From assembly GCA_029262095.1 (NCBI GenBank), contig JAJDAB010000102.1, positions 1 through 16,262 of the forward strand: 16,262 bases of DNA. The letters run 5' to 3'. This document shows positions 1 through 6,517 of this stretch, one piece after another. Position numbers and translations under genes: made by a program. Position 1 is the first letter of the stretch. Every line of letters begins with the position of its first letter. This DNA comes from Candidatus Hydrogenedentota bacterium. Lineage in GTDB: Bacteria > Hydrogenedentota > Hydrogenedentia > Hydrogenedentales > SLHB01. The notes beneath the pieces were generated by a model. The model searched no databases. It was not told the DNA's origin and saw only the letters and a program-made list of their open reading frames with translations.

Positions 1-360
1 TGCGCGATATCCAAGGTCTTTCATGAAGTTCGGCAATGACCTAACGCCGTCGTAGAACCCGGAATGGTTTGCGTGCGCACCGTTCTTGAGCGGCATCATC
101 CCGCTGAGAAACGCGCCGCGGTTCGGAGTGCAAATGCTGGACGGCGTGAAACACTCGTTGAATCGCATTCCGGATTCCGCGAACCGATCGATATTCGGAG
201 TATGACTCGGGCTCGCGCCATAGCAGCCCACGCTCGCGCGGTACTGATCGTCCGCCATGAAGACGAGAATATTCGGGCGCTTCGTAGTCGTGGCTGCGCG
301 TGACACGGTAGGCAGCAATGCACTGCCCGCGGCTAATGTCAAAAACTGTCTGCGATCCAC
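1..360 (-). CDS. Sulfatase, N-terminal 120 residues (runs off left edge)
   Basis: This is the N-terminal part of an exported sulfatase of the alkaline-phosphatase superfamily, which hydrolyses sulfate esters; the substrate cannot be told. I translated it by hand from a GTG at 360. Residues 1-22 form a signal with a twin-arginine-like start (DRRQFL) and a hydrophobic stretch ending in SRA. The core begins NILVFMADDQ, where D37 and D38 would bind the metal. The sulfatase signature is CTPNRGAFLSG at 77-87, with C77 as the residue converted to formylglycine and R81 conserved. The fourth signature position is Asn instead of the usual Ser, but the CxPxR core is kept. The frame is open back to a TAA at 433-435, so GTG at 396 is an alternative start; neither has a convincing ribosome site. 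It follows the dehalogenase gene closely on the same strand, so co-transcription is likely. The family call is firm; the start is uncertain. Confidence 0.9.
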   Translation of the reverse strand, partial: MDRRQFLTLAAGSALLPTVSRAATTTKRPNILVFMADDQYRASVGCYGASPSHTPNIDRFAESGMRFNECFTPSSICTPNRGAFLSGMMPLKNGAHANHSGFYDGVRSLPNFMKDLGYRA

Positions 361-443
361 GGTTAGTATTCGAATACGCCGTCGTTTATCTGGCACGCCA
401 TAACGATTCTTCTCGATTCGTCTGCCATCGTATTACTTCCGTT

Positions 444-1415
444 CTAGAGGGCATTGTCTTTCATGAATTTTACGATGACTTCAGCCAGCTCTTCGCCGTG
501 GGTCTCCTGCAAGAAATGACCTGCCCCTTTGATCGTCGTGTGAGCCTGACCTTTTGCACCGGGTACCCTCGACGTGAATACCGCGTCGCCGCCTCGCGTA
601 ATCGGGTCGCCATCACTGAATGCCGTCAGGAACGGCTTTTCCCACTTCTCGAAAACCGCCCAGGCCGCCAAGTTCGCGTCACGCGCGGGATCGTCGAGCG
701 TCATGGGAACGCGTTGCGGCATGATGAGTGCGCCAGCCTTGTACTTACCGTTCGGAAATGGTGCGTCATAAGCAGCAACCAGATCGGGGTCACCAACGTT
801 GCCCGCTACGAGCGATCCCACATCCATATCGCCTGCATCAATCATTGCCTGATTCATCCGTTTCCATGCTTGGAATGCCGGTGGGATTGTGGCTCCACCA
901 ACAGGCAGTCCCGTGTTTCCAATTACAACACGAGCAAAATTCGATTCGTTCTCGGCGACGACCCGTAAACCAATAAGCCCGCCCCAGTCTTGACCGAAAA
1001 ATGTAGCCTGCTGAAGATCCAAGCCCTTGACCAGTTTCGTGATCGCCTCCACGTGAAATTTGTACGTGTGCGTATCCATATCCGCGGGCTTGTCAGACTT
1101 ACCAAATCCAATGAGATCGGGGACGATGCACCGGTAACCGGCTGCAGTTAGGACGGGCACCATCTTTCGATATAGAAAACTCCAAGTCGGTTCACCATGC
1201 AACATGAGGATGACCTCGCCATCGCTCGGCCCTTCATCAAGGTAGTGAACCCGATATCCATCGATCTCTTTATAGTGCGGCTCGAAATCGTAACCCGGAA
1301 GGTTTTGAAACCGTTCATCGGGAGTCCGGTAGACACCCGGGCGTACTTCTTCCGCCCAACCGGAGGTTGATACGGCAACTGCCAACGTTAAGGAAACCAA
1401 AAATGGAATGCGCAT
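444..1415 (-). CDS. Exported haloalkane dehalogenase (HLD-I, DhlA-like)
   Basis: An alpha/beta hydrolase of 323 residues that should cleave carbon-halogen bonds of haloalkanes to give an alcohol and halide. Residues 1-21 are a Sec signal peptide (hydrophobic core, then SGWA before EEVRP). HGEPTW at 73-78 forms the oxyanion-hole region, and QDWGG at 142-146 holds the nucleophile D143 with the halide-binding W144. D270 in SDGDPIT is the likely acid and H300 in GAGHFLQE the base. The cap carries FQAWK (W184) and YDAPFPNGKYKAG, which align by eye with the second halide-binding Trp region of Xanthobacter DhlA, placing it in subfamily HLD-I. A GGAG lies 8 bases before the ATG. Export is unusual, as characterised enzymes are mostly cytoplasmic. 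The stop lies 83 bases before the sulfatase start, suggesting one transcript. Family confidence is high; activity on halides is inferred, since some relatives are epoxide hydrolases. Confidence 0.9.
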   Translation of the reverse strand: MRIPFLVSLTLAVAVSTSGWAEEVRPGVYRTPDERFQNLPGYDFEPHYKEIDGYRVHYLDEGPSDGEVILMLHGEPTWSFLYRKMVPVLTAAGYRCIVPDLIGFGKSDKPADMDTHTYKFHVEAITKLVKGLDLQQATFFGQDWGGLIGLRVVAENESNFARVVIGNTGLPVGGATIPPAFQAWKRMNQAMIDAGDMDVGSLVAGNVGDPDLVAAYDAPFPNGKYKAGALIMPQRVPMTLDDPARDANLAAWAVFEKWEKPFLTAFSDGDPITRGGDAVFTSRVPGAKGQAHTTIKGAGHFLQETHGEELAEVIVKFMKDNAL

Positions 1416-1452
1416 GTGTGAAACTCCGAGCCCGATGGGCGTCGTTCGTGAC

Positions 1453-1482
1453 TAGCCATCCATGATGGCAATGATGGAGCTA
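1453..1482. promoter_or_regulatory. Inverted repeats in divergent promoter region
   Basis: GCCATC-CAT-GATGGC (1455-1469) is a perfect 6-bp stem with a 3-base spacer. A second GATGG copy followed by GCTA (to 1482) could pair instead with TAGCCATC (1453-1460). It lies between the divergent dehalogenase and membrane-protein genes, so an operator is possible. No regulator gene is adjacent, and a chance repeat cannot be excluded. Confidence 0.25.
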
Positions 1483-1508
1483 TGAATCAATAGCGAGATG
1501 CGATCATC

Positions 1509-1537
1509 TTGCGGAGATCGGATCGAGGATGATATTT
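1509..1537 (+). promoter_or_regulatory. Weak sigma70-like promoter candidate
   Basis: TTGCGG (1509-1514) and GATATT (1531-1536, 4 of 6 consensus bases) are 16 bases apart. They lie about 30 bases upstream of the ATG of the GT-C-like membrane protein. The match is modest. Confidence 0.25.
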
Positions 1538-1565
1538 TTGCGAGCTCTGCGTGGGAAGGGATGAA

Positions 1566-3059
1566 ATGACATTTGACGGGGCAAGTAGTGTGCCGGTACG
1601 GCTGTACGTGGTGGCGGCAATTCTACTACTCGCTGCCCTGCTTAGCGCAGCTATCGCTGCACCTTGGTTTGGCACAGGGATCAATGTCACTCCGGGGGTC
1701 TGGGCGACGCTGGCCGTTGACCTCGCCGGTGGCACCTTCTATCGCCCGATTCAATCAGACCTCGGATACGGCGGCACCCGCTACATGCCCGTATCATTTA
1801 CGTTGCATGCAGTTCTTATTCGAATATTTGGCAATCCGGTCGCTACCGCGTACTTGATCACCTACTCCGCCGCGGTAATGTTATTTGCTGGCGTCTATCT
1901 CTGTCTGAGCCGGCTAAATGTTTCCAAGTCCATGGCGCTCATGACAGCACTGTTCAGTTTATCCGCGATCTGTATAGCAGCATGCGTATACCAACTTCGG
2001 CCCGATGTGCTCTCGACAGCGCTCAACATTTGGGGCATTGCATGTTGCTTACGTGTGACGCCTGAGACTCGGCGATGGCTATTCTGGGGCGCAATCTTTT
2101 TTGCGATCGCGTTCATGAGTAAGTTCACAACGCTCTTCGGCCTGGCCGCCGTCATAGGCTTTTGGATGTTTAACGGGCAGCGGCGTGACGCAGCGGTGCT
2201 CGCTGTCGCAACAACGGCCCTGATTGGATCGGCGTTAACTCTTACACACTTGGCGAGTGAGGGGCGTGCGCTTGAATCGTTCCTCGCGTGCGCCTCTGGA
2301 GGCACAACGTTTCGAACACTGCTAACGGGACCGTATCGCTTTTTTTCTATTCCTAGGATGGACGTACCGCTTTTTATCACATTTGCGGCAGCCGGTTACG
2401 TATTCGTCTCTCGCGCACGCTTCATCTTGCGCGACTTCGCCATGCTGTTCTTCTTCTTAACCTTTGCGGCCACACTCATTATCGCGTCGGACGTCGGATC
2501 CGGCATCAACCACTTCATCGATATGCATGTCGCGGGAACCATATTGTGCGCAACAAACATCGCACATCTCTCGCGATATCGGTTCACCCGTTACGCCTTG
2601 CCGGTTAGTGCCTTGATCGGGGCACTTGCACTCGTTGTAGCGCTATCCTACGCCCGGGTCTATTTCGCTGAAACCCGATATGAGCAACAAGCACGAATCA
2701 TGGAACTAGTGGGCACTGGCGATCAGCCATTGCTATCCGACGACTCATGGATACCAATCATGGCGCAGGAACGTCCGTACGTGATGGATAACTACTTGTT
2801 GCGCGTCATGGGCGAAAACGATCCCGCGCTTAAACAAGATTTCTTTGAGAAACTAGATCGTCGCTTCTTCCGGGGTGCCGTGCTCTATTATGCAAAGAGC
2901 GCGCCGCGCGGCCCAAATCGAAATAACAATATCGAAATAAATGCACGACGCCTGTACGATTCGGCTACCTTCTACCCCATTGGCTTTTACGACCGGCTTG
3001 CTAAGAACTATGTCCCCATCGAATTTATCGGGGAATATCTAGTGATGCTTCCTCGCTAG
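1566..3059 (+). CDS. Polytopic membrane protein, GT-C/PMT-like (glycosyltransferase 39-like)
   Basis: An integral membrane protein of 497 residues with about ten hydrophobic segments from residue 10 to about 365, then a soluble C-terminal domain of about 120 residues. The layout matches GT-C glycosyltransferases (ArnT/PMT, RgtA-D type) that move sugars from polyprenyl-phosphate carriers on the outer face of the inner membrane. The first external loop has the typical spacing (VDLAGGTFYRP, then GTRYMPVSF before the next helix), and the C-terminal part has the usual 'LLSDDSW...RPYVMDNY' feel. I do not see the canonical acidic pair (DE or DD) of active members in the first loop, so catalysis is unproven. 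I prefer ATG 1566 because AAGGG ends 6 bases before it; an in-frame GTG at 1551 would add five residues and remove that site. It is alone on its strand. The carrier sugar and acceptor are unknown. Confidence 0.7.
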   Translation: MTFDGASSVPVRLYVVAAILLLAALLSAAIAAPWFGTGINVTPGVWATLAVDLAGGTFYRPIQSDLGYGGTRYMPVSFTLHAVLIRIFGNPVATAYLITYSAAVMLFAGVYLCLSRLNVSKSMALMTALFSLSAICIAACVYQLRPDVLSTALNIWGIACCLRVTPETRRWLFWGAIFFAIAFMSKFTTLFGLAAVIGFWMFNGQRRDAAVLAVATTALIGSALTLTHLASEGRALESFLACASGGTTFRTLLTGPYRFFSIPRMDVPLFITFAAAGYVFVSRARFILRDFAMLFFFLTFAATLIIASDVGSGINHFIDMHVAGTILCATNIAHLSRYRFTRYALPVSALIGALALVVALSYARVYFAETRYEQQARIMELVGTGDQPLLSDDSWIPIMAQERPYVMDNYLLRVMGENDPALKQDFFEKLDRRFFRGAVLYYAKSAPRGPNRNNNIEINARRLYDSATFYPIGFYDRLAKNYVPIEFIGEYLVMLPR

Positions 3060-3262
3060 TCGTCATCTCCGTCGTCTTCTTCGTCATCATCATCGACTTC
3101 GAACGATCCCAACTCTTTCACGTCCATCGGTGTCGCGTGATATACGTTCAGGCCTCCCGAAATCGAATTCAACACGTAGACCATCTCGTGCGTGCTATGC
3201 CCCACCACAATCATGCTGTAGTTGTTGCCACTGTCAACCGCTGTCGCTGCAATTTCGCTCAT
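3056..3262 (-). CDS. Small acidic hypothetical protein (68 aa)
   Basis: I do not recognise this protein. Its first 45 residues read like two or three beta strands (SMIVVGHSTHEMVYVL, then SGGLNVYHA), resembling a single beta-propeller or PQQ-type repeat. The tail from about 55 onward is almost only Asp and Glu (VDDDDEEDDGDDD). There is no signal peptide or membrane segment. A GGGG lies about 8 bases before the ATG, which supports translation. It is convergent with the GT-C-like gene, and both stops are read from the same CTAG at 3056-3059. It follows the nitrilase gene on the same strand after 164 bases that contain a strong hairpin. The acidic tail could suit binding of metal, a basic protein or nucleic-acid mimicry, but nothing here decides that. 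Confidence 0.6.
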   Translation of the reverse strand: MSEIAATAVDSGNNYSMIVVGHSTHEMVYVLNSISGGLNVYHATPMDVKELGSFEVDDDDEEDDGDDD

Positions 3263-3361
3263 TCTGTATCCCCAAAATAGTGGCCCGGCGATTCGCCTAG
3301 CCTATCCCCCAGTTCATTGTCTCGCGCTCTTTTGTACCTTTCATCGCCGAAAATCGCAAGT

Positions 3362-3393
3362 CTTACTTTCTCTTTGGAAAAAGAGAAAGTAAG
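3362..3393. repeat. Perfect 14-bp inverted repeat with GGAA loop
   Basis: The arm CTTACTTTCTCTTT (3362-3375) is followed by GGAA and its exact complement AAAGAGAAAGTAAG (3380-3393). GGAA fits the GNRA tetraloop pattern on the plus strand. It lies 34-65 bases beyond the nitrilase stop and before the small acidic gene, both on the minus strand. The stem is low in GC and no T-run follows on either strand, so it is not a textbook intrinsic terminator. It may be a transcript-end stabiliser or a dispersed palindromic repeat. Confidence 0.7.
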
Positions 3394-3426
3394 CAGAGAG
3401 AAATCGATGGCGGCTACGCCCGCGAA

Positions 3427-4224
3427 CTAGACATCGTACAGGCTTGGTCGACGGTCGTTCGTCAAGTTGTTGTATTCATTGATGCTTTTATTGTGCGCCA
3501 ATTCTGGATCGATGGTGACCAATGTCGACCGCGGTGCGTCCGCTGGTGCCGATGCTAGGGTATTCCCGTCGGGGTCGAGGATCTGGCTTTGGCCGGTGAA
3601 CGTGAGAGCGCGTCCGGCTTGGTTTTCCGTGCCGATGCGATTCGCCGTGATTGTAAATACCCGGTTTTCAACGCTCCGGCAATACATGGCCCGTTGGCAA
3701 TAGGGCAAGACCAGATTCGAAGGATGCGCGATAATTTGCGCACCTTGGAGCGCCAATGTGCGGGCCATTTCGGGAAAGAACCAATCGAAACAGATCATTA
3801 GTCCGATACTGCCGGCAGGCGTATCGATGACTGGCGGCGGCGCATCGCCGGGGGCGAACAGCTCTTTTTCACGGGAGAACAAGTGAATTTTGCGGTAGTT
3901 GTGAACCGCGCCATTGGGCAGTGCGAGCACACAACTGTTGTAGGCGACGCCATCGGCTTTTTCCGCGTAGCCCACAACGATTGCCCCACGGCTTTCGACG
4001 GCGAGCGCGCGGGCCCATTCGCTCGTAGCGCCTTCCTGAAAGGGTTCGGCGATGTTGCGTGCGTGCACGACATCGCGTAGTTCATATCCGGTGGCGGCCA
4101 GTTCAGGAAACACAAGCAAATCGAATTGCCCCGCCGATTCGGCGATTTCCGACATGGTGTCGCGGTTGGCGGCGGGTTCTGCATACAGCGGTTCGAACTG
4201 GGCAAATCCAACGGTGGCGCTCAC
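3427..4224 (-). CDS. Nitrilase-superfamily carbon-nitrogen hydrolase (amidase)
   Basis: A 265-residue cytoplasmic amidase of the CN-hydrolase family, the usual length for a single-domain member. The catalytic Glu-Lys-Cys set is complete: E41 in FPELAATGY, K112 in YRKIHLF, and C145 in ICFDWFFPE. The C-terminal NDRRPSLYDV resembles the tail of N-carbamoyl and aliphatic amide hydrolases, which split amide or carbamoyl groups and release ammonia. The exact substrate cannot be read from sequence. It starts at GTG 4224 with AAAGGA about 8 bases upstream. It is divergent from the aspartate/glutamate racemase gene, with 77 bases between the starts, so the two may be regulated together. With the racemase and dipeptidase it could act in salvage of N-substituted or D-amino acids; that link is inference from position only. 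Confidence 0.9.
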   Translation of the reverse strand: MSATVGFAQFEPLYAEPAANRDTMSEIAESAGQFDLLVFPELAATGYELRDVVHARNIAEPFQEGATSEWARALAVESRGAIVVGYAEKADGVAYNSCVLALPNGAVHNYRKIHLFSREKELFAPGDAPPPVIDTPAGSIGLMICFDWFFPEMARTLALQGAQIIAHPSNLVLPYCQRAMYCRSVENRVFTITANRIGTENQAGRALTFTGQSQILDPDGNTLASAPADAPRSTLVTIDPELAHNKSINEYNNLTNDRRPSLYDV

Positions 4225-4301
4225 GGCAAGGGTCCTTTCGCTTCTGGTAAGTGTGGGTCGGAACGCGCGATACTACCAAGCTCGGAAGGAAAAGTAGACT
4301 T

Positions 4302-5111
4302 GTGAGTCCATCACAGACGAAATGGCAACGCGTCATCGGGATTGTCGGCGGTCTTGGCCCCCATGCGCATCTTGAGCTGGAGCGGCAAATTCTGGCCGAA
4401 ACCGAAAAGCGGCTGGGACGTGCGGCTCTCGATCAGGATTACCCGGATTGGGTCGTGATGTCAGTTCCCGGAACACCTGACCGCACGTTGGCGATGCAAG
4501 GCAAAGCTCCGGACCCCGTTCCCAATTTGGCGCGCGCGGTGAAGAAGCTCGATGAAGTCGCGGACTTCGCGATTGTTGCGTGCAACTCGGCGCACGCGTT
4601 CTTGGAAGAAGTGCGGCTTCGCACACAAGTGCCCATCTTGGACATGGTCGCGCTGACGGCTGAGCGGGCCGCGCAATACGGGGATAGCGTCGGGCTACTG
4701 GCGACGACCGGTACTGTGGAAAATCGTCTGTATCCGGAGGCGGCCGCGCGGGCGCAGGTCTGGGTCGAGTTTATTGCGCCGCTGGATTTGAAAGGCGGCG
4801 AAGATTTACAGCGGGAATTGGTGACGGAGCCAATATACGGCCCGGTAACGATGGGCGGCATCGACCTCGGAGGCATCAAATCGGGATCGCTAAACAATGT
4901 CGTTGCGCATGATGAAATCGTTGGCCGATTGACGGACGCCGCGTTGCGCTTGGTGGATCATGGGGCCCAGGCCATCGTGCTGGGGTGTACGGAGATACCG
5001 CTCGCGCTGGGGCGCGGAGAAATTGGCGGCGTACCGTTGATTGATCCAATGCAAGTGGCGGCGGAAGCGGCCGTTCAAATCGCCGCTGGCGATCGCCCGC
5101 TGCCGGTATAG
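4302..5111 (+). CDS. Aspartate/glutamate racemase family protein
   Basis: A cofactor-independent racemase-fold enzyme of 269 residues that would interconvert L and D forms of an acidic amino acid, or of a hydantoin or related acid in other branches of the family. It opens with the diagnostic GIVGGLGPHA. The two catalytic cysteines are present: C94 in VACNSAH and C229 in LGCTEIPLAL, on the two pseudo-symmetric halves. I chose GTG 4302 because GGAAGG lies 12 bases upstream (slightly long) and the fold starts about 12 residues later; the frame is open back to a GTG at 4251, but that extension is not family-like. It is divergent from the nitrilase gene and followed after 22 bases by the dipeptidase, so racemase and dipeptidase are very likely one operon. 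The amino acid used cannot be assigned from sequence. Confidence 0.88.
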   Translation: MSPSQTKWQRVIGIVGGLGPHAHLELERQILAETEKRLGRAALDQDYPDWVVMSVPGTPDRTLAMQGKAPDPVPNLARAVKKLDEVADFAIVACNSAHAFLEEVRLRTQVPILDMVALTAERAAQYGDSVGLLATTGTVENRLYPEAAARAQVWVEFIAPLDLKGGEDLQRELVTEPIYGPVTMGGIDLGGIKSGSLNNVVAHDEIVGRLTDAALRLVDHGAQAIVLGCTEIPLALGRGEIGGVPLIDPMQVAAEAAVQIAAGDRPLPV

Positions 5112-5133
5112 AATTGTTAGAAGGAGAAATTGA

Positions 5134-6438
5134 ATGCGGACAATTGGAATGCGAATCTTTCTGGCGTGCCTGACGACGTGCGTGATGATCGCAATGCACG
5201 CGTCAGCACAGGATAAGCCGAACGCTGAATTGATCGAACGTGCGCGAGAATTGCTCGACGAAGTGCCGCTGATCGACGGGCATAACGATATCCCGTGGCA
5301 ATATCGTAAACGTGTGAACAACCACCTCGACCAAATGGATCTGTCACAAGACCTCACCGGACTCAAGCCGGATTTGCATACCGATATCCCCCGGTTGCGG
5401 AAAGGCGGCGTTGGCGGACAGTTCTGGTCGGTATACGTGCCTGCGACGATGCGAGGCGCTGAAGGCATCCGCATGACCCTCGAACAAATCGATATGACGC
5501 GGCGTATCGTCGCGCGTCATCCCGAGACATTTGAGCTTGCGTTCACCGCAGACGACATCGAGCGCATCCACAAGGAAGGCAAGATTGCATCGTTAATGGG
5601 GATGGAGGGCGGCCATTCGATGGGCAATTCACTGGCCGCACTGCGTATGTTGTACGAATCCGGCGCACGTTACATGACACTGACGCATTCAAAGCATACG
5701 GATTGGGCGGACTCGTGCAGTGAGCGGCCGCGTGTTGATGGGTTGACGCCGTTCGGACGCGAAGTCGTGCGCGAAATGAATCGCATGGGCATGTTGGTCG
5801 ACCTCGCACACGTCGCTCCGGTGACAATGCATGCCGCGTTGGATGTGACCGAAGCGCCAATCATCTTTTCACATTCATCTGCCCGCGGCGTCACGGACAA
5901 CGTACGGAACGTACCGGACGATGTATTAATCCGCGTGAAGGAAAATGGAGGCGTCGTAATGGTGACGTTCCTTTCCGGTTACATTTCCAATCGCTACAGC
6001 GAGTACTTCGACCGGTTCAAGGAAGCACGGGAACTCCTGCGTGAAGAGTTCACCTTGCAGCCGGACAAGATCGAGGCGGGCCTGGGCGAATGGAGCGAAG
6101 AGAATCCGTCTCCGAAAAACGCGACACTGAGTGACGTCGCGGATCATATCGACCATATTCGCGACATCATCGGATCGGAGTACATCGGTTTGGGCGGCGA
6201 TTATGATGGCACCACAACGCTGCCTGACGAGCTCAAAGATGTTTCGACGTATCCCGTCTTGTTGGCGGAGTTGATGCGGCGCGGATATAGCGAAGATGAG
6301 ATCAAGAATATCGCTGGGCGCAATTTGTTGCGGGTAATGCGCGGCGCGGAAAAGGTCGCGGAAAAGCTTCAGAAGGAGCGACCGGCTTCGGATGCATTGA
6401 TTACTGAGTTGGATGGCAAGGACGCACCCGAGGAGTGA
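5134..6438 (+). CDS. Exported membrane dipeptidase (peptidase family M19)
   Basis: A zinc dipeptidase of the renal dipeptidase (M19) family, 434 residues, cleaving dipeptides and often tolerating a D-residue at the C-terminal position. Residues 1-25 are a Sec signal peptide ending HASA before QDKPN, so it acts in the periplasm or outside. Metal ligands appear in order: H50 and D52 in IDGHND, the bridging E158 in MGMEGGH, H226 in LAHV and H247 in FSHSSA. GLGGDYDG supplies the conserved D356. The end from about residue 410 is a charged tail. AAGGAG at 5121-5126 lies 7 bases before the ATG, a strong start. It follows the racemase by 22 bases; together they suggest handling of D-amino-acid-containing peptides such as cell-wall fragments, although the racemase is cytoplasmic. 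Family assignment is firm. Confidence 0.93.
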   Translation: MRTIGMRIFLACLTTCVMIAMHASAQDKPNAELIERARELLDEVPLIDGHNDIPWQYRKRVNNHLDQMDLSQDLTGLKPDLHTDIPRLRKGGVGGQFWSVYVPATMRGAEGIRMTLEQIDMTRRIVARHPETFELAFTADDIERIHKEGKIASLMGMEGGHSMGNSLAALRMLYESGARYMTLTHSKHTDWADSCSERPRVDGLTPFGREVVREMNRMGMLVDLAHVAPVTMHAALDVTEAPIIFSHSSARGVTDNVRNVPDDVLIRVKENGGVVMVTFLSGYISNRYSEYFDRFKEARELLREEFTLQPDKIEAGLGEWSEENPSPKNATLSDVADHIDHIRDIIGSEYIGLGGDYDGTTTLPDELKDVSTYPVLLAELMRRGYSEDEIKNIAGRNLLRVMRGAEKVAEKLQKERPASDALITELDGKDAPEE

Positions 6439-6444
6439 ATAATA

Positions 6445-6506
6445 GGGAGGGACGCACTCCCGCGCGTCCACAATCAAACTTGGACACGCAGGAGCGTGTC
6501 CCTCCC
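6445..6506. repeat. Pair of inverted REP-like palindromic units
   Basis: Two 25-base units (6445-6469 and 6482-6506) are inverted copies differing at four positions. Each begins, read inward, with GGGAG followed by a hairpin: left GGACGC-8 bases-GCGTCC, right GGACACG-CAGGAG-CGTGTCC. A GGAG-type head next to a short palindrome in inverted pairs is the architecture of bacterial REP/BIME elements. The two units also pair with each other as a long stem. The position, between the convergent dipeptidase and transporter genes, is where REPs usually sit, and it could also end transcription from both sides. No associated transposase (RAYT) is in the window. Confidence 0.75.
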
Positions 6507-6517
6507 AATCGGTTCTT

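Noticed and set aside
318..968. 216-codon plus-strand open frame
   Set aside because: Lies antisense over the haloalkane dehalogenase, has a weak start and no recognisable motif; a shadow of that gene.
1895..2380. 161-codon minus-strand open frame
   Set aside because: Antisense to the hydrophobic GT-C-like gene; composition follows from the complementary codons.
5926..6477. 183-codon minus-strand open frame
   Set aside because: Antisense to the dipeptidase 3' half, whose motifs are clear; the frame runs through the REP-like region and resembles nothing known.
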